Of a DNA stretch of 64,000 nucleotides, positions 24,113 through 35,001 are shown one piece after another (position 1 is the stretch's first letter; each line of letters opens with the position of its first letter). The notes under the pieces were generated by a model. The model searched no databases. It saw only the letters and a program-made list of their open reading frames with translations, and was not told the origin of the DNA. The translations under genes were made by a program, and so were the position numbers. The DNA comes from Cercis canadensis (lineage: Eukaryota > Streptophyta > Magnoliopsida > Fabales > Fabaceae): NCBI GenBank assembly GCA_003255065.1, contig QAOA01002181.1, positions 114,810 through 178,809 on the forward strand. The letters are read 5' to 3'.

Positions 24113-25006
24113 TTCGCAACTCTTGGCACTACCCAGAATACAACGTTCCATGGAGCTGCTGCACTCATCAACTTGTATAAACCAGCAGTGAAAGCCAACC
24201 AATTTAGCAAGGCTGTAATCTGGCTTCAAAATGGTCCCCCTACCGAACTTAATAGTATACAATTTGGATGGGCTGTAAGTGTTTTTCTTTAAACCATAAT
24301 TATTTTTTGGCATGATATTCATTATGTTTATTTCATTCTCTCATTCAGTAAAAAGGTGAAAATAACACTCTTTTAATCTCATTTATTTTTAGTTTTCTTC
24401 AGATCATATGCAAAATAAATCAACAATAACACCTTCTTAGATTGGCAAGTATTAGCTCAACTGATTATGAAGATTCTTTAAGTATGAAAAGTATTTGCAG
24501 GTTCTAGGTTCCAAATTTAATCCATACTATAGTTACAAATTTTCTTCTATTACATGAGATGGCATGGAGGTTTGAACTTTGAACCCTTGACTTCTTATAA
24601 ACTACCTAGACCTCTTACCACTAAAACACATAGTTATCAAATTTGTCTAGCAATTTTGTCTCCATTATATATTTAAGACCTAATGATGAAAATATATGCT
24701 TGAATTTTTTATGTGTTAGGTGCATCCAAGACTATATGGAGACAATCGAACACATCCAACCACCTATTGGACGGTAAGAAACACATCTATACATAATTTT
24801 ATTTTATTTTTGCCTTATCTATTGAATTTAACCTTAAATTTATTCATTGTATACACACAGGTAGATGGCTATTGAAAAACAGGTTGCTAAAATATTATGT
24901 GCCCAGGTTTTGTGCAAGTTGACCATACCGTTTCCCTTGGTCACGTCTATGACCATATTTCCAGAGTTGGAGGAAAACAATTCGTTACTCAGTGACTGTT
25001 AAACAG
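24113..25006 (+). pseudogene. neprosin-domain (DUF239) gene remnant
   Basis: Three exon-like blocks with good splice borders are visible. Block 24113-24274 reads LGTTQNTTFHGAAALINLYK then AVIWLQNGPPTELNSIQFGW. Block 24720-24773 reads VHPRLYGDNRTHPTTYWT. Block 24861-25006 reads VDGY, stop, KTGC, stop, NIMCPGFVQVDHTVSLGHVY. This is the order of the DUF239/neprosin domain (GW.V.P.LYGDN.TR...YWT.DGY..TGC.N..C.GFVQ), a family of secreted plant glutamic peptidases and relatives. The third block has in-frame stops at 24873, 24888 and 24993. No upstream activation-peptide exon or downstream terminal exon was found. Non-functional. Confidence 0.8.
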
Positions 25007-28000
25007 GTAATGTTCAGTGTATTTTTGGAAGAAATTAATTTTCACTATTTGATGGTGTATTGAGCATGGTGCAGCTGACATTGTGAACTGAAGTTAAGTT
25101 CCTATTCAAAAGCTTTTTTATTATCATATCTTATTCAGTTATTTTCCTTGTTTGCTTTAATCAGTATAGATTGAATATCCTTTGTCGTAATTTTGTTGCA
25201 ACTCTCTTTTATTATGATTATTCTAATTCATGAGGAATGACTAATGAGCCACATTTGTTCTTTGAGTGGATAAAAACTTTTTTGCAACTCTGATTATTCT
25301 AATTCATGTTTTCAAGGGTTTTATTTGCGTTGTGTACTCCCCTTCCTATTCTCCCATCCATCTTGTAACAAGGAAAAAAAAAATCTATTAATTTTCAGAA
25401 TTATTTCTTTTGTGATGAAGTATTCAAGAGGACCAAACCTCCAAGTCTTTAGAAAGACTAATTCAAAGTGAGATAAAATCAAGCCTTTGTAACTCAATCA
25501 AAGGCATCCAAGCTAGAAGAGTTCTCTTTCCAACAAAGATCAAACATATTCTTTGTAATATATTTTATGTAATCAAACACATGCCTAGAAATAATTTTAA
25601 AAAGTTGAAGTTCCAAGTTTAAATTTTTATTCTCCCATAACTCCAATTAGAAATTTAGCTCTATCCATCTAATATGAAAACAAGGACACACCCGAAATCA
25701 ATAATAATAATAATATAACATGAATTAGGAGAGAGATTTTGACTTTTAATGATCAACAAATAATTTGGAATGACTCTTGGCATCTGTATGCAGTCTATGT
25801 GATGACCTTTTACGATGACACTGGTTGTGCTTGCAGGTCATTCTTTCCTTTTCAGATTCCAGATTCACACCGAAATTCATGGCCATGTGTTAATTTGGAG
25901 CCTTGCACGTCTACAAAGCCGTGGTTGTATGTGTGGCTCTTTATAACTTTTCTCTTTTTCCTTTTTGCCATATGTCCAATGATCAAGTTCTTAAGAGTTT
26001 TAGTTCGTGGTCATTCATTATATTTTTGCAGCGTGTAGCCGAAATAAAAGGAACAGAAGAGCCAAAAATCATTACTTCTGTGACATTAGAACAAGTACAT
26101 GCATTATATAAATGTCAAGCCACAAGACATAATCTGGTAATAAAGGGTTTGGATATATTTGCAGGAGATTATAGATTTGTACTTTTATATTGTTATGTAA
26201 CAAAAAACAATATATTATACTCACTCAAAAAAAAAACAATATATTATACATCGTGTTATATCTGCCACTATTTTTCTCATATTTTTTCATCAATGTGAGT
26301 CCCAATTTGTATATAAAAAAATATCCTACAAATCTGAGGTCTNTTTCAGGGACTAAACTGTAGTTATGCATCTTTGGAGGATCAAATTGTCCGAACCTTA
26401 ATCTTTCAGGGACCAAAATGTAGGTTTACTCAAAGATAAATTGGAAAACACATGGGTTCATGTTTATGTTGCATGTAGCGCAAGTCTTCCTACTCATATG
26501 GCTCATGAATTTGTCTATATGTGTAATTGATAACAACATATCATTTATAAACTCCAAATTCGCATTGTTTGAGTGAAAGTTAATTAGAAAGAAATATTAT
26601 TGAAGAAGATGATGAATTTTTTTCTTTTTGGTTACATAGAAAGATAAGTATATGGTGGGAATAGAATCTACGACATCAAACTCTCTAGTACTTAATGACT
26701 ATAAGAGGTACTATACTAGACCTATAAGTCATTAGTGAAGAAGATGATAAAATTTAATGAAAGGAATTAACAGCTAAGTGCTAACGTGTATATGGACCCG
26801 CTATCTTTTTATTCGTTAACCTTAATCGGTTGTGAATACTAATGAATTTTTTTTTTTTTTCACTTCTGTAATTGTCCCCAACCTCTGGCAGCAAACAAAC
26901 AAGAAGTAGATTTTTATTTTTTTTTTTATATATGAACATGTAGATCTTATTGAGGCTTTCCAATGCCATCTAACGCGAAAATTTTGTGGAAAATGTGCTT
27001 GACTTCTTCATAGATTATTGGGAAATTAGAAATTAATTAATACATGACTTAAATTAAGGAAAGTGGCTTCATAAACCAATACTTTACTTTTATGCATTGA
27101 AAAAAGAGAATTATTAATGATATTAGTAATAATAAATCTGGTTAAAGTTACATGACTTAACGTTGGAAGCAATTAAAGGATAAAGATCTTGTGAGAATAA
27201 AGCAATATAATAAAGTTGAAGATGACCTTTACGTGTGTGCATTCCAAACGTCCCAATGACAACAAAGTTGCGTGTGCAGAAAGAATGTTGAAAGCCTTGA
27301 CCCTAACCTAAGTAAGTTGCTTCCATGTTGTAAGTGATGTGGCAATTGTACAAGAGGGAGACAAAGCTTTTGATTCTTTGTATCATCCTCCTATTTATTC
27401 TCATACTTATTCCGCAATCAAGTAATTAGTTTAAATTTTTTTTTTTTTGGTAATCTTCTCCTTAATCAGTCCACGAAGCAGTCTACACGCTATAATGAGA
27501 TGAAAAGTAGAATTTTAGTTTCAAGTAGACTAAAACGTTCTAGCATTAACCAGTTTAGAGTTAAGTGGTATTAAAATTATCTTTAGAGCTTGTAAATTAT
27601 GTATTTAAATTTAAAATTGCAGTAAAAAAAAAAAAAAAACCCTCTATCTATTTCTTTTTCATTACAATTATAACATTCATCGAGTATCGATTCCTTTTAG
27701 TGACCATATCCCATCACACTTTTACCAGCAGTTGGAACTTGGAACATCATACTCCATTGTAGCATCAACTCTCTCTCTCTCTTTTCTTTTACGTAGTCAA
27801 CAAATTTAGGCTTTTGGTTTGGTTTTACTCTCTCATTGTGCTTTTAGGCATAAAAAAATCACAAAATAAACACAGTGATACCAAACAAAGCCTAAATAGT
27901 TGCCAAACTTTAGCACATAACGTGTGAATAGGACAAGAGCATGGTGTTGAAAAGCAAGACAGTAGCAGTCCCCTTATCAAAGAATAACAGAACATGCCAC

Positions 28001-28398
28001 AAACAAATAATGGCGGCCAATCACTCATTCTTTGTCTTGTGTTTGACCTCTCTTTCTCTTTTAGAAAGAGACACATACATAGGCACATTCCTCCCTCTCT
28101 CTTCCTCTATTCTTCTACCATATGCTATATGTTATATGCTATAATTAATAACATCTTATTCTCCATAGTTTTCTATTTTTGAAACAAGAAAATTTGAAAG
28201 AGAGACTTCAACAATCCAAAATCCAAGATGATCCTTATTAAGCCTCCCCCGCCTCCATCTCCACCAAATTCCTCACCAACCATCAATTTCCTTTTATTTT
28301 CTCCACCACCACTTTCTTCCATTCACAACACAAAACCCAACCCTAAGTCACGATTTTGTTTCTCTTTCCTCTCCCCCCTCCTTTCCCTTCAAGAAACC
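25007..28398. other. gene-poor stretch including a single-n join
   Basis: There is an n at 26343, next to text reading CAGGGACTAAACTGTAG and CAGGGACCAAAATGTAG that resembles dispersed repeats. A short coding-like frame near 26035-26150 (VAEIKGTEEPKIITSVTLEQ) was not identified. A long CT/AT-rich leader precedes the GT92 gene. Confidence 0.3.
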
Positions 28399-30153
28399 AT
28401 GCGACGGAGACCCCGCGCAACTTTCTTAATCTCCTTCATCACCCTCGTCTTCTTCGCCGCCTTCTCCTTTCAGCTCTCTCGCAATGCCATCTCCGACAAC
28501 GACATCCGGTGGTACCCGTACTCCGATTTCACGGTCCTATCAAAGAGGAGTGCTGAGCCCACAAAGATCAGAACAGTTGTCCATGACAATAATGTTAACC
28601 AATATAGCCGTCAAACCCGTCATGTATCATCCATCAAGGACTCCATAACCACCGTGTCGGCTCTGCTACCTGACTGGGAAATCCTCGTCATCATCTCCCC
28701 GGAGACGCCGTTGTCGCCGGACTCTGGCGAGGACTACCAGTGCCTTTTCCCTAACAACGCCAAGTCTCCGGCCAAATACTCCGGTCTGTTACCCTTCACC
28801 AACCAGACCACGTTCAAGTGTCCCATGCCAGAATCAGTACGACGTCGTAGGGTGTTTTCTCAGCCAGTTTTAACGAAAGCATCAGAGAATGAAACTCCAT
28901 CACCTATGCCGGAACTATTGAGGTGGAATTTTCTTGTTTACGAATCGTTTTCTACAGAATCCGACGTCGTTTTGTTCGCCAAAGGCATTAACCCCCGTCA
29001 AGGAACCAACAAGCCCCCTCACGAATTAAGGTGCGTGTTCGGTGACGGCGTGAAAAGTAACGCCGTTAGAACTCCCGTTACAAGCTCCGTCCAAGAAATT
29101 TTCCGGTGTCTACACCCGAATATGGCTGAATTGGGTTCCGTTGACGGAGATGAAAAAATTAAAGTGTCCATTGAAATCACTGGGCAAAACCTGGTGGTCC
29201 CGTCGGTAGCGTATTACAACCCGCGGCCTAATTTAGCAAAGTCACAGCCAAAACATTCATTGTGCGCCTGCACCATGGTTTACAATGTGGCCACGTTCTT
29301 AAGAGAATGGGTTATGTACCATTCAAAGATTGGTGTGGAAAAATTCATGTTGTACGATAATGGAAGCGATGATGATTTGGAAAACGCTGTTAAGGAGCTT
29401 AACAATGAAGGTTACAACGTAAGCACATTATTCTGGATTTGGCCCAAGACGCAAGAAGCTGGGTTTTCTCACAGTGTCGAATACTTGAAGGACACGTGTG
29501 TCTGGGTTATGTACGTGGACGTTGACGAGTTTGTATTTGATCCTACGTGGGAAAATTCTTCCCACCCTTCATCCAATCACATGCTAAAATCCCTGTTGCC
29601 GCGGGCCTCAAAAAAATTGAGGTTACCATCATCATCACAAGCAGAACAACAGCAACAACGTTGGATTGGGCAAGTGTCGCTGAAGTGTAATGAATTTGGG
29701 CCATCAGGTCAGCGGGTGCATCCGGTTGAAGGCGTGATACAAGGGTACACGTGTCGAAGGCGTATTGAGCAGAGGCACAAGTCGATTGTGTTGCTGAATG
29801 CAGTGGATGTGTCTTTGTTGAATGTGATACATCATTTCCAAATGAAGGAGGGGTTTAGGTCAAAGCAGATTAATGGGGTGGAAGGTGCAGTGGTGAATCA
29901 TTACAAGTACCAAGCGTGGCCCGAGTTTAGAAGCAAGTTCAGGAGAAGGGTTTCGGCTTATGTGGTGGATTGGAGGCAAGCAGTGAACCCTAAGTCCAAG
30001 GATAGAACTCCGGGGTTAGGGTTTGAGGCAGTTGAGCCAAAAGGATGGACAGATAGATTTTGTGAGATTAGGGATGAGAGGTTGAAATTCTTAACGCAAA
30101 GATGGTTTGGATCGGAGACACGCGACGGGTACACAATGGCTTGGCAGAGATGA
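28399..30153 (+). CDS. glycosyltransferase family 92 protein (DUF23)
   Basis: The gene is intronless. ATG 28399 gives 584 aa. An in-frame ATG at 28228 would add 57 low-complexity, proline-rich residues. I prefer 28399 because MRRRP followed by a hydrophobic stretch (ATFLISFITLVFFAAFSF, residues 7-24) makes a type II Golgi signal anchor at the N-terminus. The stem is followed by the GT92 catalytic domain: CACTMVYNVATFLREWVMYH, VEKFMLYDNGSDDDLENAVK and WVMYVDVDEFVFDP with the metal-binding D374-V-D376-E motif. Later conserved cysteines and histidines (NEFGPSGQRVHP, VNHYKYQAWPEF) are present. Plant GT92 members include the galactan beta-1,4-galactosyltransferases (GALS). This one is closer in layout to the longer uncharacterised plant GT92 proteins, so the substrate is open. 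Confidence 0.92.
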   Translation: MRRRPRATFLISFITLVFFAAFSFQLSRNAISDNDIRWYPYSDFTVLSKRSAEPTKIRTVVHDNNVNQYSRQTRHVSSIKDSITTVSALLPDWEILVIISPETPLSPDSGEDYQCLFPNNAKSPAKYSGLLPFTNQTTFKCPMPESVRRRRVFSQPVLTKASENETPSPMPELLRWNFLVYESFSTESDVVLFAKGINPRQGTNKPPHELRCVFGDGVKSNAVRTPVTSSVQEIFRCLHPNMAELGSVDGDEKIKVSIEITGQNLVVPSVAYYNPRPNLAKSQPKHSLCACTMVYNVATFLREWVMYHSKIGVEKFMLYDNGSDDDLENAVKELNNEGYNVSTLFWIWPKTQEAGFSHSVEYLKDTCVWVMYVDVDEFVFDPTWENSSHPSSNHMLKSLLPRASKKLRLPSSSQAEQQQQRWIGQVSLKCNEFGPSGQRVHPVEGVIQGYTCRRRIEQRHKSIVLLNAVDVSLLNVIHHFQMKEGFRSKQINGVEGAVVNHYKYQAWPEFRSKFRRRVSAYVVDWRQAVNPKSKDRTPGLGFEAVEPKGWTDRFCEIRDERLKFLTQRWFGSETRDGYTMAWQR

Positions 30154-31747
30154 GACTTTTGCAGAGTTTGTAGAAGTTGGAGATTAGTTCTCAAACGAAG
30201 GAAAGGAATATAATGTAGGAAAACTTGCAACACTGGGGGTTGAGTTTTGTACATTTCGATTCCTCTTTTCTATTCCATTGTTTTGGACTCGTGGAATAGA
30301 ATTTATTTTTTGGGTATATGGACGAATTTATCCATGTTATAACTAATTTTAATTTGATGGCATGATCGAAATGCTTTATTTTTCTCAAAATTGTGTTACA
30401 TTTTCCTGCTCCAAACTTGTTTGATGAGCAAATTATCGACATTTTATAAATATCTTTGCTTTTCCTTTTTTCTTCTTTTTTAACTCGTACTTTGAGATAT
30501 CTTATGCATGCTTGCTATGGTTGAATGCTGTTGCCACTTCTTATTAAGCTTATGCTTGTGGAACTGGGATAACGGATCAATCTTGTCAAACATTCCATAG
30601 CTAGCCTCCAATAACAAATGTGTATTACGACAAAGCGACCAACCCCCAAATGCCATATAAAAAAGGAAAAAAAAAAAAAAAAATCCCTCTAGAATGTTTA
30701 TCTTGCTGACATTCACCTACCGAACGCTAACTCTATATCATTTCTGGCTATATATAAGCCCTTAGACTGAGGACATTGCAAGCAACAAATTCAAGCGGCA
30801 GCTCGCTTATGAAAAGTCTTCCTCATGACTTCTTACTTCTCCGTAGTACTTAGGCGCCTATTGATCAAGATAAAGTAGGATAAATATGCTCATGGAGATT
30901 CTTGCAATCTCTTCATACATTGAGTCAAGAAGTTATCTCAGGTGCGTATACTCGAGTACTTGATTTTTTTTTTTAAATTTGATTTATATCCTGTTCATAT
31001 CTTGAATCTCGTTCCCATAAATGTAATTCTTTATTTATGTTTTTCAAAATAAAAATAGACAAATATTGATATCTTGTTCAATTTGATTCATGGATTTATT
31101 ATATGAGATTTAAATCTGTCACAAGATATCTCCTAATAATCCTAGACCTTTCTCACTAGGACTTTCTTATTGAAATAATAGGATAAGTATTCGTACTTCA
31201 AAATTCAAATCCTTGAAAATATATATTTACAATGATCTAATATTCCCAAAAAAAGAAAATATATTACTTGGGATATGATAGAGATATTACAATTAGTGAT
31301 TTTTAGATTTGCTCAATATAATATCTTACAGGACAATGACACCAAACTTTGGAATTGATAAAAATTTGTAAAATAATTAGTTATAAGTTTTTCTACTGAT
31401 GTTGTAAACTATTTGGGTTTAGTTAGCAAGACTTTTTGTACACATCAAAGCGTGGTATAAATGGTTGAAAGAAACTTATTCAAAAAACATAAATTTTTAT
31501 AATCTGCCAAGAATTATCCTTCTGGACCTTAGAGATCTAAAATGCAAACATTCTCACGTTCAAAAGCCATTTTGATCAAACAATTATAAAAATAAATAAT
31601 TTTTATACGTAAATATGCTCCATGATTTGATAACCGAGATCAAACTGATTTTTTCTATATGCTGTTTCTCTCCTAGCCATTCATGCTTGATCCAGTTGAC
31701 TGTAGCGGTGTGCTCGCCTGACCGCTGTGTGTATGTGTATTGATTTA
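30154..31747. other. gene-free stretch upstream of MET1-derived locus
   Basis: It starts with the GT92 3' UTR. No coding region and no MET1 similarity was seen in this stretch. Confidence 0.4.
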
Positions 31748-32304
31748 CTGCATTGATCTTTATAAGCATTTTCCATTCCATGTTTTCTGTAAGGTGTCTA
31801 AAATTTTATTTGGACTATCATTCTTATGATTTCAATTGATAGGTCTTTAAGAGTGAAGAAATACATACACTCACTGTAGAATCAATAGAAGGAAAATGTG
31901 GGGTAAGAAGATAGAATGATATTCCGACGTGTAGAGCCGCTACAATTTTCCAACATCTATTTTTCTGCGAGAATTTATATGATCATTCCACTGGGTCAGT
32001 GAAGCAGGTATTTTTCTTTTCGCTTTCAAAAATATTGTGCAGCTTAAAGTGCATGCACTAAAAGATTTTCTATGCTTAATTATCAAATTTCATTTTCTTA
32101 ATTGCTCTTTAGACAGTTGCCATCTTATATCAAAGTACATTACTCAAGTGGAGATACTATAGGCAATGCTGCAGCTATAAAAGATAAAGGAAAGTCCAAA
32201 GAGGGAGAAAGCACCTCGCAGGTTGCATTTGAGAATCCCTTGGCAACCTTAGATATTTTNTCCCTTAGCAACCTTAGATATTTTTGCAGGTTGTGGTGGC
32301 TAAG
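31748..32304 (+). pseudogene. MET1 fragment, left arm: BAH2 end to catalytic motif I
   Basis: One exon, 31843-32007, reads VFKSEEIHTLTVESIEGKCG then, after an in-frame TAG, NDIP and IFQHLFFCENLYD, ending KQ. This is the end of the second BAH region of plant cytosine-5 DNA methyltransferase 1 (MET1). A retained intron (32008-32116) separates it from a second exon, LPSYIKVHYSSGDTIGNAAA then ENPLATLDIFAGCGG. The last part is motif I, the AdoMet-binding loop of C5 methyltransferases. The n at 32260 falls within LDIF, and 24 bp are duplicated across it. The retained intron shows a DNA-level copy, not a processed cDNA. It is non-functional. Confidence 0.85.
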
Positions 32305-32880
32305 GGATTCTCAACTGCAACCTGCGAGGTGCTTTCTGCCTCTTTGCTCTTTCCTTTATAGCTGCAGCATTGCCTTGCTAAGGGATTCTCAACCGCAACC
32401 TGCGAGGTGCTTTCTGCCTCTTTGCTCTTTCCTTTATCCTTTATAGCTGCAGCATTGCCTATAGTATCTCCACTTGAGTAATGTACTCTGATATATGAGA
32501 TGGCAACTGTCCAAAAAACAATTGAAAAAATGAAATTTGATAATTAATCATAGAAAATCATTTAGTGCATGCACTTTAAGTTGCACCACAATATTTTTGA
32601 AAGGAAAAAGAAAAATACCTGCTTGATTGACCAAGTGGAAGAATCATATAAATTTTCACAGAACAGGAGATGTTGGAAAATTCCAGGGACTCTGCACGCT
32701 GGAATATCCTTCTTTCTTCTTAGGGCATATTTTCCTTCTATTGATTTTATAGTGAGTGTATGTATTTCTTCACCGTAATAGACCTATAAATTCAAATCAT
32801 AAGAATGAAAGTCAATATAAAACTTTAGACAACTTTCAGGAAATGTAGAATGACAAATTCTTATAGCGATAAATGCAATA
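32301..32880 (-). pseudogene. MET1 fragment, right (inverted) arm
   Basis: Read on the minus strand it encodes VYYGEEIHTLTIKSIEGKYA then FQHLLFCENLYD, ending KQ, followed by the same intron and LPSH, KDKGKSKEAESTSQVAVENP. The first exon has no stop here, unlike the left arm, and its VYYGEEIHTL start is closer to functional plant MET1. A 2-bp insertion after LPSH breaks the second exon. The motif-I-proximal end is tandemly duplicated: about 78 bp at 32301-32378 recurs at 32379-32465. Confidence 0.8.
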
Positions 32881-32891
32881 ACTGAAGAGTG

Positions 32892-33235
32892 GCTGGAGCT
32901 TATGGGGTTTCTCAGTCTAGAAAATGGGCATTTATATGTGCAGCTTCCCCAGAGGATATTCTCTCTAACTGGCCAGAGCCAATGCAGCCTCCACAGTAAT
33001 TTTGTAGGTATGTTGAATACTAATGTGTTTTTTTAGATACTCTTCCACACTCAAATATATACAAGTTGCCTCTATACACTGAACCTATCTCATGGTTCAA
33101 AAAGAAGATTAGAGGGGATACGATTGTCTTAGCAATATTATCTCAAAGGAAATGAATGAGTTGAATCTCATTCGGTGTCAAGGAATTTCCAAGAGACTTG
33201 ATGCTGATTGGCCTGACCTACCTAACTGAAGACTT
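32892..33235 (+). pseudogene. MET1 fragment, C-terminal catalytic pieces
   Basis: Just beyond the right arm the plus strand resumes with [20 protein letters not shown] then [11 protein letters not shown] (32892 to about 32986). After an intron-like break it reads TEPISWFKKKIRGDTIVLA and, after a one-base shift near 33148, MNELNLIRCQGISKRLDADW then PDLPN, stop. These match the late catalytic domain of plant MET1. Everything between motif I and this point (motifs IV-VIII) is missing, so the inverted arm sits where the catalytic core should be. Confidence 0.8.
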
Positions 33236-34434
33236 GATGTTTGTTGAATTAAAAGCATGGATTTGAAGGCATGGATTTTGCCTTCAAATAATATAAAAAT
33301 GTGTCAACAAATCATTGCCTCGAACATCTGCTGGTTATTTCCCGCTAGTACGTAAGGAACTTCTGTCTTTCAATGGGGGATAAATATTTGGTTTAACCTT
33401 GGCTCCACTTCATGAATGGGTTATTTTTAGGTTCAATTATCTACAATTCGATATCAATATTACTTAGTGGAATTATCTACAATTCCCAACAATAATTTAC
33501 TTTCGTTATTGTGCCCAGTGTGATTATATAGCGGCTTCAAGCAAGAAAAAAGAAAAAAAAAAATTATATAGCACCACGGGACTTCACATCCTAAAAAGGT
33601 TACTAAGTGAAATCTCCTCATTTCAAAAGAAAAAAAAAAATCATTTTTTTAAAAGAAACAAATTATCTTGTAATTCAAGTATGAATCCCCTAAACCAAAG
33701 TTTGTAAGATTATTAGGAGATTTGTTGTGGATTTAAATATTATATGAGCAAAACATGAATCAACTTTAGGAAATCAAACTCAATATGAACAAAACTAAAA
33801 TCAAATATTGCTAATGACTTATAGGTCTAGTGGCACTTCCTAAGATCAGAGGAAACTAAGAGTTAACATGAATGCATGATTTTCTTACTATCTCCTTTTC
33901 TAACACATTATGCTCCTTTGAGATCAAAAAATACAATTTTTTTTTTTTTGTAGAAAATCAAGTTCTCAAAGATATTTACATGTGTATCAAATCATTTATT
34001 AATTGATGTCTCAAAATTATATGATTCTCCTCTAGCATCTTTATCTTGATCAGTGACATTCTTAGACACCATGTCTAAGTACTGCAAAAAAGTGAGAAGT
34101 CACAAGGAACAGTTTTACTATTTCTTTCTGCTTTTTTCATAAGAGATAGCAGCTAGCTTGTTTGTGTTACTGCATTCCGTGTTAAAAGACTTTTACATAC
34201 CAGGAAATGGCCTAAAGTTGGTATTCATTTTTTGATTCTCATCAATATGGCTTAAGCATTGTAGAGTCTTCTTTTTCTTGTAAAAGTTCACCGGGGTTGA
34301 TAGATTTGTTATGACTTATAACGTGTTACTTGTTAGAGGCTCGCTACGGAAATGTATAGCATGCTTGATCTCCATTTCCCAAACACAATTTTGGCAGGGT
34401 TAGTGCCAATGCATTATACTATATTAATCATATC
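33236..34434. other. gene-free stretch
   Basis: No further MET1 similarity and no other coding region is recognised. Confidence 0.4.
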
Positions 34435-34750
34435 TTAATTAATATTAATTAATTAATTAATTGTCTTATGTCTTTCTCTCCTCTTTCCTTCTTATTTTGA
34501 AATATATAAACTATTTCCACAGCCAAAATTACTAAAATTACAGCCTAATAAATGTAAAAAAAAAAAATCTTGTGAAAAAATACGCCAATTGGCAACATAT
34601 ATTTTTTTTTTTATATTTATTAGGCTGTGATTTTAATAATTTTAGCTGTAGAAATAGTCACACTTAAAAGAATAGTTTATATATTCCAAAATAAAAAAGA
34701 AGGGGAGAAGAGAGAGACAGAAGATAGTTAAATAATTAATATAAATTCAG
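34435..34750. mobile_element. foldback/MITE-like element
   Basis: Two arms of about 110-120 bp (about 34441-34560 and 34605-34745) are imperfect inverse complements. Landmarks are GTCTTATGTCTTTCTCTC and ATATATAAACTATT on the left, and AATAGTTTATATATTCC and GAGAGAGACAGAAGATAG on the right. The core repeat CAGCCTAATAAATGTA is inverted as TATATTTATTAGGCTGTG. A partial relative (TATTAGGCTATGATTTTAGT) occurs near 35045. It is non-coding. Confidence 0.65.
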
Positions 34751-34842
34751 AAGCAATTAATGACTAATTAAAAGATAATTTTTTGAATATAATTTTTTTN
34801 TTTTTGAATATAATTTTTTCGAGAATTTTATGATACTACATG

Positions 34843-35001
34843 AATATGTCATATTACACTAATATGGTAAACATACGTAATTTTTATATTTTATTAAATA
34901 TAAATATAATTTATCTTATTTTCTCAAATAAACTTTAAAGTAGTTGACTTATACACATGTTATTCATACATTAATTATTCTCATAAGTATGACATATTAC
35001 C
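34843..35001. mobile_element. MITE-like element, copy 2 (reverse)
   Basis: The reverse complement aligns along its length with the 1217-1371 element, including TTTGAGAAAATAA, ATTATATTTATAT and TAATATGACATA. It starts 43 bp after the n at 34800. The terminal repeats are less perfect than in copy 1. Confidence 0.55.

Larger units (their letters stand above)
31748..32880. repeat. large inverted repeat of MET1 sequence (hairpin-forming)
   Basis: The left arm, about 31748-32259, pairs with the reverse complement of about 32301-32880 over both exon blocks, the intron and flanking intron sequence. By eye the 165-bp exon differs at roughly 15% of positions, so the arms are old and independent, not one allele assembled twice. 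The loop is short (about 32261-32300). The n at 32260 lies near the axis, but the turn-around itself (LDIFAGCGG running into its inverted neighbour at 32301) lies in continuous sequence. Confidence 0.8.

Noticed and set aside
24430..24660. Possible tRNA-derived SINE (TTAGCTCAACTGA and GGTTCTAGGTTCC phrases)
   Set aside because: The A and B boxes are only approximate and neither ends nor target duplication were found. Similar weak blocks occur at 7690-7790 and 31110-31160.
26035..26150. Coding-like frame VAEIKGTEEPKIITSVTLEQ on the plus strand
   Set aside because: It looks exon-like, but no family could be named and no partner exon joins it convincingly.
32102..32446. 114-codon ORF across the MET1 hairpin tip as a real gene
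   Set aside because: It crosses the n at 32260, and its second half reads the inverted arm in a non-coding frame. Only the first half is MET1-like.
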